From JBHENC01 sp046262295 (GTDB lineage: Bacteria > Acidobacteriota > Blastocatellia > Pyrinomonadales > Pyrinomonadaceae), in contig JBHENC010000004.1 in the NCBI GenBank assembly GCA_046262295.1, positions 1 to 64,000 on the forward strand: a stretch of DNA of 64,000 bases, read 5' to 3'. Below are positions 16,610 through 25,103 of the stretch, in pieces. A program made the position numbers and the translations under genes. Numbering within the stretch: the stretch's first letter is position 1; each line of letters starts with the position of its first letter. Below the pieces are notes generated by a model. That model was not told where the DNA came from, made no database searches, and saw nothing but the letters and a program-made list of their open reading frames with translations.

Positions 16610-17671
16610 ATGGCTATGGATCAGAACAATCTTTGGACAGGCTTTCAGATGCCGCGCCGCTTGGCCGCCGACACTGAAACGATGACAGACCGCTACGGAC
16701 GTTTTTCCGCGCAGCCGTTCGAGCGCGGTTTCGGCACAACGATTGGTAATAGTTTGCGTCGCGCGTTGCTCTCAAGCATCGAAGGCGCGGCCATTACCGC
16801 CGTCAAAATCGAAGGCGTCGAGCATGAATTTTCTTCCATCAACGGCGTCGTCGAAGATGCGACGGACGTGATTCTGAATTTGAAGCAAGTGCCTTTCAAG
16901 TTGCACGGCAATGAGCCGAAGACTTTGACGATCAACAAAACGGGCGCGGGCGAAGTCACTTCCGGCGATATCGAAGCGGATGGCGATGTCGAAGTGCTTG
17001 ACCCGAACGTGCATATCGCCACCGTCGGCGTCGGCGGCTCGATGCAGATAGAGATGCGCCTGAAGCGCGGGCGCGGCTATGTTTCCGCAGACCGCAATTT
17101 CGATGAAGACCTTTCGCTCGGCTACATCCCGATTGATTCGGTTCACACGCCCGTCAAAAAGGTCAACTACACGGTTGAAGCCGCGCGTCTCGGCCAGAAT
17201 ACGGAATTCGACAAGTTGACGATAGATGTCTGGACGGACGGCTCCGTTAAACCGGATGATGCCGTCGGCCTTGCCGCGAAGTTGATTAAAGATCATATGT
17301 CCATCTTCATCAATTTCGAGGAAGACACGGACGAACTCGCGTACAGCAACATGGAGCGTCCGCCCCTGCCGCGCAACGACCAATTGGATCGCTCTGTGGA
17401 TGAACTGGAACTCTCCGTGCGTTCGTACAATTGCCTGAAGAACGCCGACATCAAGACCATCCGCGACCTCGTGCAACGCTCCGAGCGCGAGATGCTGGCG
17501 ACGAAGAATTTCGGCAAGAAATCTTTGAACGAAATTAAAGATATCCTGAACGGCGTCGGCCTCGATTTCGGAATGGAATTCGATGCGCAGGGCAATCCGA
17601 TTCCGGGTTCGGGCGGGCGCGATGCGGACGTCAGCGATTTCGAGGACGACGAAGAAGACGAAGAGGAATAG
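16610..17671 (+). CDS. rpoA: DNA-directed RNA polymerase subunit alpha
   Basis: 353 residues. The N-terminal dimerisation domain has GRFSAQPFERGFGTTIGNSL, RRALLSSIEGAAI and GYVSADRNFDEDLSLGYIPI. The C-terminal domain that contacts promoter UP elements is present (ELELSVRSYNCLKNADIKTI, LVQRSEREML, KSLNEIKDIL). A very acidic tail (DVSDFEDDEEDEEE) makes it about 20-25 residues longer than E. coli alpha. It is encoded between rpsD and rplQ as usual. Confidence 0.98.
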   Translation: MAMDQNNLWTGFQMPRRLAADTETMTDRYGRFSAQPFERGFGTTIGNSLRRALLSSIEGAAITAVKIEGVEHEFSSINGVVEDATDVILNLKQVPFKLHGNEPKTLTINKTGAGEVTSGDIEADGDVEVLDPNVHIATVGVGGSMQIEMRLKRGRGYVSADRNFDEDLSLGYIPIDSVHTPVKKVNYTVEAARLGQNTEFDKLTIDVWTDGSVKPDDAVGLAAKLIKDHMSIFINFEEDTDELAYSNMERPPLPRNDQLDRSVDELELSVRSYNCLKNADIKTIRDLVQRSEREMLATKNFGKKSLNEIKDILNGVGLDFGMEFDAQGNPIPGSGGRDADVSDFEDDEEDEEE

Positions 17672-17755
17672 TTTTCAGTTGACGATTTTTAGTTTCCAGT
17701 AGCATCCAGTGGATTGCTGAAGGCTGACTAATCTGCGACTGAAGAGTTGAGAGCT
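17671..17755. repeat. Degenerate heptad inverted repeat (rpoA-rplQ gap)
   Basis: The left arm (17672-17700) reads GTTTTCA GTTGACG ATTTTTA GTTTCCA. The right arm (about 17727-17755) is weakly complementary. The 7-nt periodicity is still visible on the left side. Confidence 0.6.
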
Positions 17756-17763
17756 AAAAGATC

Positions 17764-18501
17764 ATGCGACACCAAAAAGCACATCGCAAGCTGGGACGCA
17801 CTACGGCGCACCGTATGTCCTTATTGCGCAATCTGGCGACTTCACTTATTAACGCGCGTGACGAGCGCATCGTCACCACGCTGCCAAAGGCGAAAGAGTT
17901 GCGCCCGTTCATTGAACGCGCGATCACGCTTTCGCGCCACGCAAAGGGACTCGAAGGAGACAACGCCGCAGTAGATTCCGTGCATTTGCGCCGTCAGGCC
18001 GCAGCGTTTTTCCACGCCGGTAATAGCCAGCAGTCCGTCTCAGCCGGACGGCGCGGCGTCGCGCGTGCCCCGCGCACGGCGGGTGTGCTCGCTTTGAAAC
18101 GTCTTTTCGATGAACTCGGCGAGCGTTTTCTTGATCGTCCGGGCGGCTACACGCGCATTATTAAATTAGGGCGGCGCGACGGCGACAATGCCGAGCTTGC
18201 GATCATCGAACTCGTTGACAATCCGCGCGAGCGAGAGGCCGCCGAATCTTCCGCCAAGCGCGCCAAGACGGTTGCTTCCGGCAAACAGAAGACCACCAAA
18301 GCGAGTGCGGCAGATGCGACGAAGACAGCACGGCGCGGCGGCAAAAAAGCCGATAAGACTTTCGAGAAAGAAGAAACCACACAGGCGCGCGGACGCGGCG
18401 AAGAACCGGGTGCTCCTGAGTTGGAAGCCAACAAGCCGAAAGGCGGCAGCCGCGCGAAGAAGACCGAATCAACGGCTGAAGAGAAGGACACCAACAGTTA
18501 A
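17764..18501 (+). CDS. rplQ: 50S ribosomal protein L17 with long basic C-terminal extension
   Basis: The first ~118 residues are L17: MRHQKAHRKLGRTTAHRMSL, LRNLATSLI and FDELGERFLDRPGGYTRIIK. The remaining ~125 residues are Lys/Ala/Thr/Glu-rich (EAAESSAKRAKTVASGKQKT and onward), low-complexity and probably disordered. Typical L17 is 115-130 residues, so the protein is about double length. It is the last gene of the alpha operon, followed by a likely terminator. Confidence 0.95.
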   Translation: MRHQKAHRKLGRTTAHRMSLLRNLATSLINARDERIVTTLPKAKELRPFIERAITLSRHAKGLEGDNAAVDSVHLRRQAAAFFHAGNSQQSVSAGRRGVARAPRTAGVLALKRLFDELGERFLDRPGGYTRIIKLGRRDGDNAELAIIELVDNPREREAAESSAKRAKTVASGKQKTTKASAADATKTARRGGKKADKTFEKEETTQARGRGEEPGAPELEANKPKGGSRAKKTESTAEEKDTNS

Positions 18502-18581
18502 GCGGCGAGTGCTCGGACAATCAAGGCTGGCGCGTGGCCGCCTCCAAGCTATAAAAGTTTTCAGCGCGCTTTCATTCACGC

Positions 18582-18645
18582 GAGCCTCAATTCGCCGCCC
18601 GGCGCAATGCCGTCCGAAGGCGAACGATTGAGGCTCTTTGCTTTG
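18582..18645 (+). terminator. Probable terminator after rplQ
   Basis: A perfect 10-bp stem GAGCCTCAAT (18582-18591) pairs with ATTGAGGCTC (18627-18636). It is extended by TCGCC/GGCGA (18592-18596 and 18619-18623) and followed by TTTGCTTT. It marks the end of the ribosomal supercluster. Confidence 0.6.
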
Positions 18646-18712
18646 GTAAATTGAAAACGAAACGGGCGCGACTTTAAGGCCCTGCAAAGCCCGTGCGGAG
18701 TCTATAAACAAG

Positions 18713-19384
18713 ATGAGCGATCAGGACGCGACGCCGCCGCCGGTATCCGGCGACGAACGATCCAGAGAGAATCAAAACCAAACAGAGCAGCCGCGCGGAG
18801 GGCGCAGCGAGCGTGAGCGCCACTCACGTCGTCGCCATCAACAAAATCAGCCGCGCCGCGCATCGTCGGAATCAATGCTGCCGATGGAGGAACTGCGCGA
18901 TCTCGTCGAATTAATCGGCGAGCACGGCTTCACGGATTTCGAGTTTGAACGACAGGACTTTCGCGTGCGCCTGCGCCGCGAGCTTGCCCCGCAAATTATC
19001 GCCGCGCCGCCCGCGCCTGCTTCGCCAATCACGATGCTGCCACAGACTGCTGCCGCTCCGATGCCGTCGCCACCCGCAGCTGTCGGAACTGTCACGCCGC
19101 CGCCACAGGGAGCACAACCCGAAGCCAAAGCTACTGAAGAAGAGAACCTGCACATTATCACTTCGCCCATCGTCGGCACGTTCTACCGCTCGGCATCGCC
19201 GACCACCGAACCCTTTGTGCGCATCGGCGACCACGTCAGTCCCGAAACGACTGTCTGTATTATCGAAGCGATGAAACTGATGAACGAAATTCAGGCGGAA
19301 ACAAGCGGCGAAGTCGTGAAGATTTACGTCGAGAACGCGCAGCCGGTCGAATACGGTCAGCCGCTTTTCGGAATCAGGAAATAA
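18713..19384 (+). CDS. accB: Biotin carboxyl carrier protein of acetyl-CoA carboxylase
   Basis: 223 residues. The C-terminal biotinyl domain (about 148-223) has the biotinylation motif EAMKLMNEI with Lys188 as acceptor and the preceding SPIVGTFYRSASP. The linker (95-145) is Pro/Ala-rich. The conserved N-terminal AccB helix region begins at MEELRDLVELIGEHGF. About 55 residues of Arg/Gln-rich sequence precede it and are unusual; an internal ATG at codon 55 is a possible alternative start. It carries the carboxyl group in the first step of fatty acid synthesis and is paired with accC downstream. Confidence 0.95.
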   Translation: MSDQDATPPPVSGDERSRENQNQTEQPRGGRSERERHSRRRHQQNQPRRASSESMLPMEELRDLVELIGEHGFTDFEFERQDFRVRLRRELAPQIIAAPPAPASPITMLPQTAAAPMPSPPAAVGTVTPPPQGAQPEAKATEEENLHIITSPIVGTFYRSASPTTEPFVRIGDHVSPETTVCIIEAMKLMNEIQAETSGEVVKIYVENAQPVEYGQPLFGIRK

Positions 19385-19385
19385 A

Positions 19386-19462
19386 AGTTTTCAGTTTTCA
19401 GTTTTTAGTTTTCAGCCGGATGCTTTTACTGGAAACTTATTGCTGATTATTGACTACTGAGA
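19386..19462. repeat. Heptad inverted repeat, GTTTTCA flavour (accB-accC gap)
   Basis: The left arm (19386-19415) reads GTTTTCA GTTTTCA GTTTTTA GTTTTCA, the cleanest left arm of the set. The right arm (19428-19462) mixes CTGGAAACTTA with GCTGATTATTGACTA units. This copy therefore combines two flavours. It lies outside the ribosomal operon. Confidence 0.83.
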
Positions 19463-19465
19463 ATT

Positions 19466-20842
19466 ATGACCCCGCGCAAGTTTCGCAAAATCTTAATCGC
19501 CAATCGCGGCGAGATCGCGTGTCGCATCATCTGGGCGTGCAAGGAGATGGGCATACGCACCGTCGCCGTTTATTCCGAAGCTGACCGCGATTCTCTGCAC
19601 GTGCGTTTTGCAGACGAAGCCATCTGCATCGGCCCCGCTCCTTCCGCGCAGAGTTATCTGAACATTTCAGCCGTTATCAGCGCCGCCGAGATCGCCAATG
19701 TTGACGCGATTCATCCCGGTTACGGCTTTCTCGCCGAGTCCGCCTACTTTGCGGAAATCTGCGAAGCCTGCAATATCAAATTTATCGGCCCGCGCGCCGA
19801 TGTGATTAGCAAGATGGGCGACAAGGTCGAAGCGCGCCGTGCCGCGAAGGAAGGCGGCCTGCCGATTCTGCCGGGCAGCCCCGAACCGCTGGAGACAGAA
19901 GAAGAAGCCCTACGGCTCGCGCGCGAAATCGGTTTCCCGGTAATCGTAAAGGCGGCGGCGGGCGGCGGCGGGCGCGGAATGCGTATCGTGCGCACGGAAG
20001 ACGAGTTGGGACACGCGCTCGAATCCGCGTCGAACGAAGCGGCGGCGGCTTTCAAAAACGGCGACGTTTACATCGAACGCTACATAGAGCGCCCGCGCCA
20101 CATAGAGATTCAGGTGCTTGCGGACGAATACGGCGAGTGCATTCATTTAGGCGAACGCGAATGCTCGATTCAACGCCGTCACCAGAAACTTCTGGAAGAA
20201 GCGCCGTCGCCCGTGCTATCCGCCGATTTGCGGGCGCGTATGGGCGATGCGGCGGTTGCCGCCTGCAAGCGCATCGGCTACTCGAACGCGGGCACGATGG
20301 AGTTTCTTCTCGATGAAAATGAAAACTTTTATTTCATGGAGATGAACACGCGCATACAGGTCGAGCATCCCGTTACGGAGATGGTCACGCTTGCAGACAT
20401 TGTGCGCAACCAGATACGCATCGCCGAAGGCGAGCCGTTGGGCTATGTGCAATCCGATCTGCTGATCGTCGGCCACTCGATTGAGTGTCGCATCAACGCC
20501 GAGAACCCGGAGACCTTTGCGCCTTCGCCCGGACTCATCACCGCGTTCAACTTACCGGGCGGCCCCGGGGTGCGTGTTGATACGGCCGCTTATCCGGGCT
20601 ACGTCGTTCCGCCCTTTTACGATTCGATGATTGCGAAGTTGATTGTCCACGCGCGCACGCGCGACCTCGCCATCGCACGTATGCGCCGCGCTCTCGGCGC
20701 GATGGTCGTTGAAGGCATCAAAACGACGATTCCGCTGCATTTGAAGATAATGGATAACGCGAAGTTTCGCGCCGGTGAATTCTCCACGAAATTTATGGAG
20801 GAAGAGTTTGGCTCGAACAACGGCGCGAAGGCTAAGGTGTAA
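19466..20842 (+). CDS. accC: Biotin carboxylase subunit of acetyl-CoA carboxylase
   Basis: 458 residues, the family length. The N-terminal Rossmann-like part has KILIANRGEIACRIIWACKE. The ATP-grasp region has VKAAAGGGGRGMR and ERYIERPRHIEIQVLADEYG. The catalytic segment MEMNTRIQVEHPVTEMV is intact. It carboxylates biotin on AccB using ATP and bicarbonate. accB and accC form an operon here. The carboxyltransferase genes accA and accD are not in the window. Confidence 0.97.
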   Translation: MTPRKFRKILIANRGEIACRIIWACKEMGIRTVAVYSEADRDSLHVRFADEAICIGPAPSAQSYLNISAVISAAEIANVDAIHPGYGFLAESAYFAEICEACNIKFIGPRADVISKMGDKVEARRAAKEGGLPILPGSPEPLETEEEALRLAREIGFPVIVKAAAGGGGRGMRIVRTEDELGHALESASNEAAAAFKNGDVYIERYIERPRHIEIQVLADEYGECIHLGERECSIQRRHQKLLEEAPSPVLSADLRARMGDAAVAACKRIGYSNAGTMEFLLDENENFYFMEMNTRIQVEHPVTEMVTLADIVRNQIRIAEGEPLGYVQSDLLIVGHSIECRINAENPETFAPSPGLITAFNLPGGPGVRVDTAAYPGYVVPPFYDSMIAKLIVHARTRDLAIARMRRALGAMVVEGIKTTIPLHLKIMDNAKFRAGEFSTKFMEEEFGSNNGAKAKV

Positions 20843-20859
20843 AAAACACGTTTTGCGCG

Positions 20860-20889
20860 TTGACGTGACGGCCTCGGCACTCTTATAAT
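20860..20889 (+). promoter_or_regulatory. Sigma-70 promoter for rplU-rpmA
   Basis: TTGACG (20860-20865) and a perfect TATAAT (20884-20889) are separated by 18 bp, about 50 nt ahead of the rplU start. This is the best-matching housekeeping promoter in the window. Confidence 0.72.
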
Positions 20890-20941
20890 AATAGACTTTT
20901 CTGTGGCGGGCTGGCTTCAGCCCTGAAGGAGCAATTTAATA

Positions 20942-21256
20942 ATGGCTTATGCGATTGTAAGAACCGGCGGTAAACAGTTTCGCGTCGAAGAAGGCGGAAC
21001 ATTGCGCGTGCCGACGATTGATGAACAGGCTGGCGAGCAGGTGGAACTAGAGGCGCTCGTCGTTGCCGCAGGCGATGATGAGAAGGCGAAGATCGGTTTG
21101 CCTGCCGTCTCCGGCGCGCGTGTGGCGGCGACGGTCGTGGATCACGGGCGCGGTGAAAAGATCATCGTGTTCAAGAAGAAACGGCGTAAGCAATATAAGC
21201 GCACGCAGGGGCATCGTCAGGGCTACACGACGCTGAAGATAGATTCCATCGGTTAA
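20942..21256 (+). CDS. rplU: 50S ribosomal protein L21
   Basis: 104 residues: MAYAIVRTGGKQFRVEEGG at the start and the basic end FKKKRRKQYKRTQGHRQGYT, both diagnostic. L21 binds 23S rRNA together with L20. GAAGGAGCAATTTAATA gives a strong ribosome-binding site. It forms the usual rplU-rpmA-obgE group. Confidence 0.98.
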   Translation: MAYAIVRTGGKQFRVEEGGTLRVPTIDEQAGEQVELEALVVAAGDDEKAKIGLPAVSGARVAATVVDHGRGEKIIVFKKKRRKQYKRTQGHRQGYTTLKIDSIG

Positions 21257-21369
21257 AGAAGCAGTAAGGCGCAGATCAGCAGCTTAACGGCAAGGCGAAG
21301 AACGGCGCGGCATAGAGATGTCGCCGCATCTTCCCTTCGGCTTCTGATCGCTTCAAAAGGAGTTTAGAG

Positions 21370-21663
21370 ATGGCACATAAAAAGGGCGTCGGTTCATCGC
21401 GCAACGGGCGCGATTCGTCGGCGCAAAGATTGGGACTCAAAAAATTCGGCGGCGAGCACGTGCTCGGCGGAAACATTCTCGCCCGTCAGCGCGGCACGAA
21501 ATGGAAACCCGGCAAGAACGTCGGACGCGGCAAAGACGATACATTGTTTGCGCTCGCCGAGGGCATCGTGAAGTTTGAAGATAAAGGGCGCAACGGAAAA
21601 TTCATCAGCGTCTACCCGGAAGTGGCGGTCTCCGCACCGGCAGATCAAGCGATTGCCGCGTAA
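21370..21663 (+). CDS. rpmA: 50S ribosomal protein L27
   Basis: 97 residues: MAHKKGVGSSRNGRDSSAQR and LGLKKFGGEHVLGGNILARQRGTKW-type segments define L27, whose N-terminus reaches the peptidyl-transferase centre. There is no N-terminal Firmicute-style cleavage extension. AAAAGGAGTTTAGAG precedes the ATG. Confidence 0.98.
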   Translation: MAHKKGVGSSRNGRDSSAQRLGLKKFGGEHVLGGNILARQRGTKWKPGKNVGRGKDDTLFALAEGIVKFEDKGRNGKFISVYPEVAVSAPADQAIAA

Positions 21664-21698
21664 AATTTGAAAAGCAGAATAGGCCGCAAGAGTTTCGC

Positions 21699-21755
21699 GA
21701 CGCCCGCGCCGAGTTATCCAACTCACGACCAGCGCCGGGCGTCATTTTAATTTAG
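21699..21755 (+). terminator. Probable terminator after rpmA
   Basis: GACGCCCG (21699-21706) pairs with CGGGCGTC (21736-21743). An inner GAGTT/AACTC stem (21711-21715 and 21720-21724) lies within the loop, and ATTTTAATTT follows. It separates rplU-rpmA from obgE. Confidence 0.55.
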
Positions 21756-21839
21756 CGCGATTAATCGGCATCCTTCATCCGTTACAGATAGTTGAAGCGA
21801 ACTTTGGCCGCGCTTCTGCCGACAAAATTCAACTGCTAA

Positions 21840-22892
21840 ATGTTTATTGACCGCACCAAAATTCTCATACGCGGAGGGCACGGCGGAAACGGCGTGATGG
21901 CCTTTCGCCGTGAGAAATTCGTTCCACGCGGCGGGCCTTCGGGCGGCGACGGCGGGCGCGGCGGCGACGTGTGGCTCGTCGCTGACGAAGCTCTCAACAC
22001 GCTGCTGCATTTGCGCTACAACCCGGAACACATCGCGGATCGCGGGCGGCACGGCGAAGGCTCTAACTGCTCCGGGCGCGACGGCTCGAACATAGAAGTG
22101 CGTGTACCCGTCGGCACGCAGGTTTACGAGGCCGCGAGCGGCGATCTTCTGTATGACTTCACGTATAGCGGGCAGCGTTGGCTGGCGGCGCGTGGCGGGC
22201 GCGGCGGCTTCGGCAACGCTCATTTCGCCACGTCAACCAACCGCGCGCCGCGTTATCATCAAGAGGGCAGCGAAGGCGAAGAGTTGGAGTTGCAACTCGA
22301 ATTAAAATTAATTGCAGATGTCGGCCTCGTCGGTTTCCCGAATGCCGGTAAGTCAACTTTGATCTCGGTTATTTCCGCCGCCAAACCGAAAATAGCCGAT
22401 TACCCTTTTACCACGCTGGAGCCGCATCTGGGCGTGGTTGATCTGGGCGATTACCGCACGTTTGTTGTGGCGGATATTCCCGGCTTGATCGAAGGCGCGC
22501 ACACGGGCGCGGGACTCGGCGACCGTTTTCTGCGCCACATCGAACGCACGAAATTGCTGTTGCACCTCGTTGATGTCTCTTCGCTTTCGACGGGACGCGA
22601 GAGCAGCAGCGTAGAGGATTACGAAACGATCAGGCGCGAGCTTGCGGCCTACGATGCGCAGCTCGCAGAGCGTCCGCAGATTGTCGTGGCGACGAAGATT
22701 GACGCGCTCGACGAGCCGGAACGTTTGGAGAGTTTGCGCGCGCGCGCCGAACAGGACGGACTGGCTTTCTACGCCATCTCCGCCGTCACGAACAAAGGCG
22801 TGCGCGAACTAATCAATGGTGTGGCGCGTGCGTTGGATGAGATCAGCGGTTCGCAAGTCCGTGTCACGGATGAAGCGCGCGCCGCTGTTTGA
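21840..22892 (+). CDS. obgE: GTPase Obg/CgtA
   Basis: 350 residues. The Gly-rich OBG domain (1-158; IRGGHGGNGVMAFRREKFVP, GGDGGRGGDVWLV) precedes the G domain with the P-loop GFPNAGKSTL, DIPGLIEGAH and a TKID motif. It lacks the variable C-terminal OCT domain of longer homologues. It takes part in 50S maturation and growth control. Its place next to rpmA is a widely conserved linkage. No clear Shine-Dalgarno is seen. Confidence 0.97.
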   Translation: MFIDRTKILIRGGHGGNGVMAFRREKFVPRGGPSGGDGGRGGDVWLVADEALNTLLHLRYNPEHIADRGRHGEGSNCSGRDGSNIEVRVPVGTQVYEAASGDLLYDFTYSGQRWLAARGGRGGFGNAHFATSTNRAPRYHQEGSEGEELELQLELKLIADVGLVGFPNAGKSTLISVISAAKPKIADYPFTTLEPHLGVVDLGDYRTFVVADIPGLIEGAHTGAGLGDRFLRHIERTKLLLHLVDVSSLSTGRESSSVEDYETIRRELAAYDAQLAERPQIVVATKIDALDEPERLESLRARAEQDGLAFYAISAVTNKGVRELINGVARALDEISGSQVRVTDEARAAV

Positions 22893-22965
22893 AATGAGTC
22901 GCGTTTTCACTTGAGGGCGTGTCGGGTTTCGATTGGAGATTTGTAACCGTGAGCGAAAGTTTCCG

Positions 22966-23691
22966 ATGAAACAACTGTCGCGTGTGGCTCTTTACGGCGG
23001 AACATTCGATCCGGTTCACGCCGGACATTTGAAGATTGCGCAGACACTTCTGGAACTACTGGCGCTCGATGAATTTTGGTTCGTTCCGGCACACGTTGCG
23101 CCGCATAAAAGAGACGCGAGGGTTACGCCGCCGCTTCATCGTTACGCGATGCTCGCGTTGGCGACGCAACATGAAGCGCGCCTGCGCATCAACACAATCG
23201 AACTCGATGCTCCCGAAAGACCCTACACGTTTGACACGCTGACGCGCCTGAGCAGGGAAGCAGAAGAATCGCGCGTGAGCCTCTTTTTTGTGATGGGCGT
23301 GGATTCATGGGCGGAGATATGCACGTGGCGCGAATGGGAAAAGTTGCTTCGACTAATCAATTACGTCGTTATCACCAGACCCGGTTACGAATTCAGCGCG
23401 GCGCACGTCACGCCGCAAATACGCGAAAGAATAATTGATGTGCGTAGCATGAATCGCGTCGAGATTAAAAAGATAGTTAACGAAAGCGCGGGCGCGAAGA
23501 TTTATGTGACGGATGCGGTGTTGATGAATGTTTCGGCAACGGCGATTCGTGACGCCGTTCACAAAGGCCGGAGCGCGGAGTGGCTCCCATTTGTTGCGCC
23601 GCCGGTAGCCGCTTACATTAGAAAGTACGAGCTTTACAAAGATCAATATGAAACAGAACTCTCCGAGCAAACAGAAAGCCCTGCGCACTGA
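22966..23691 (+). CDS. nadD: Nicotinate-nucleotide adenylyltransferase
   Basis: 241 residues from MKQLSRVALYGGTFDPVHAG. The nucleotidyltransferase motif GGTFDPVHAGH and the C-terminal VSATAIRDAV (family SSTxIR pattern, with Ser-Ala here) identify NadD, which makes NaAD from NaMN and ATP. The frame is open to a TTG at 22933, but ATG at 22966 starts right at the conserved strand. The last 44 nt overlap rsfS, a common nadD-rsfS arrangement. Confidence 0.94.
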   Translation: MKQLSRVALYGGTFDPVHAGHLKIAQTLLELLALDEFWFVPAHVAPHKRDARVTPPLHRYAMLALATQHEARLRINTIELDAPERPYTFDTLTRLSREAEESRVSLFFVMGVDSWAEICTWREWEKLLRLINYVVITRPGYEFSAAHVTPQIRERIIDVRSMNRVEIKKIVNESAGAKIYVTDAVLMNVSATAIRDAVHKGRSAEWLPFVAPPVAAYIRKYELYKDQYETELSEQTESPAH

Positions 23692-24172
23692 ATTGGAATT
23701 GGCTGCGCGACACGTTCAGTCTTCGACGGAAGATCAACCCATCGCCGCGCACGCGACAAAGAGCGTCGCCGCGCCTGTTGAGGACGAGCATATTCGCGCG
23801 GCGGCGCAGGCGGCAAGCGATAAAAAGGCGCTCAACCTCGTCGCGCTCGATCTGCGCAGCATTGCCAGCTTCACAGACTATTTTCTGATTACGAGCGGCA
23901 CGAACACGCGGCAGGTGCAGGCCATTGCCGATGAGATCGTCGAGCGTTTGAAAAAGATGGGGCGGCGTGCAACGCGCGTCGAAGGCTACAACACTGCGGA
24001 GTGGGTGCTGGTTGATTACGGCGATTTCGTCGTTCATATATTCGAGGACAAGGCGCGCCATTTTTATGATCTCGAAAGATTGTGGCGCGAGGCCGTGCGC
24101 GTTGACATTCCGCTTGACGACGAACCGGGCAAAGCGGGCAACAGCGATGCATCGAGAAGCGAAGAGCGGTGA
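23648..24172 (+). CDS. rsfS: Ribosomal silencing factor RsfS
   Basis: 174 residues. The ~110-residue RsfS (DUF143) fold starts near residue 45: DKKALNLVALDLRSIASFTD, YFLITSGTNTRQVQAIADEI, then AEWVLVDYGDFVVHIF and RHFYDLERLW. It blocks subunit joining by binding L14. About 45 N-terminal residues are a non-conserved extension that overlaps the nadD end. The stop overlaps the next gene's GTG (GTGA). Confidence 0.94.
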   Translation: MKQNSPSKQKALRTELELAARHVQSSTEDQPIAAHATKSVAAPVEDEHIRAAAQAASDKKALNLVALDLRSIASFTDYFLITSGTNTRQVQAIADEIVERLKKMGRRATRVEGYNTAEWVLVDYGDFVVHIFEDKARHFYDLERLWREAVRVDIPLDDEPGKAGNSDASRSEER

Positions 24173-25098
24173 GCGAGCTTGTCGCGCTTTCGGATGCGAT
24201 GCGCGAGGTGGCGCGGATGGCGACGCGCGTCGCCGCGACGGATTCCAACGTGCTGGTGACGGGCGAATCCGGCACAGGCAAAGAGCACGTTGCGCGCTTC
24301 ATTCACCAGCACTCGAAACGCGCCGCCGCGAGTTTTTTGAAAATTGATTGTGCCGTATTGCCGGGCGAATTGCTTGAGGCGGAACTATTCGGCTATGAAC
24401 GCGGCGCGTTTACGGGCGCGTCGGAAGCGAGGCCGGGACGCATCGAGGCGGCGCACAAAGGCACGCTCGTGCTGGACGAAATCGCTTACCTGACGACGGA
24501 TGCGCAGGCAAAGTTGCTGCGCGTCATCGAGCGGCGCGAATTTGAAAGGCTCGGCGGGCGGCGCACGCATAAAGTTGACGCGCGCCTTATTGCGCTGACC
24601 AATGTTGATCTGGAGGCGGCCGTCAAGCGTCGCGCTTTTCGTGAAGACCTTTACTATCGCCTCAACGTCCTGCACATACCTTTGCCGCCGCTTCGTGAAC
24701 GGCGCGCGGATATCCGACGGCTGGCGCAGGAATTTTTGAAAGCGGACGCCGCGAAACATGGCCGTCCGAGCCGAGAGCTTGCACCCGCCGCTTTTGCCAC
24801 GCTCGAAGCTTACGATTTTCCGGGCAATGTGCGCGAGCTGGCGAACATCATTGAACGCGCCGTCGTCGTTTCAAACGATAAGCGCATCGAAGAAGCGGAT
24901 TTGCCGGAAGCCGTTCGCGCGGCGATTAAACTCCGGCAGCTAAAGAAGGCGCGGCAAACGCTCGCGGAACTCGAAGCGGAATACATCGCGGAAACGCTCT
25001 TGTGGGCGAGAGGCAATAAATCCGAAGCGGCGCGCGTGCTCGGCATCAGCCGCAAGAATCTTTACGAGAAGATTGCGCGGTATCGCATCGAGGCATAA
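24169..25098 (+). CDS. Sigma-54-dependent transcriptional activator lacking a sensor domain
   Basis: 309 residues from a GTG that overlaps the rsfS stop. The AAA+ domain (about 1-235) has Walker A GESGTGKE, the sigma-54 contact loop GAFTGA (79-84), Walker B LVLDEIA and the arginine-rich FREDLYYRLNVLHIPLPPLR segment. A Fis-type helix-turn-helix closes the protein (GNKSEAARVLGISRKNLYEK). There is no receiver, PAS or GAF domain before the AAA+ domain, so it may be constitutive or controlled by a partner. It sits between rsfS and rlmH, an unexpected place for an enhancer-binding protein. Confidence 0.93.
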   Translation: MSELVALSDAMREVARMATRVAATDSNVLVTGESGTGKEHVARFIHQHSKRAAASFLKIDCAVLPGELLEAELFGYERGAFTGASEARPGRIEAAHKGTLVLDEIAYLTTDAQAKLLRVIERREFERLGGRRTHKVDARLIALTNVDLEAAVKRRAFREDLYYRLNVLHIPLPPLRERRADIRRLAQEFLKADAAKHGRPSRELAPAAFATLEAYDFPGNVRELANIIERAVVVSNDKRIEEADLPEAVRAAIKLRQLKKARQTLAELEAEYIAETLLWARGNKSEAARVLGISRKNLYEKIARYRIEA

Positions 25099-25103
25099 AG
25101 AAG

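Noticed and set aside
22933..22965. TTG start for NadD
   Set aside because: The family begins at the GGTFDPVH strand; the ATG at 22966 is closer and sufficient.
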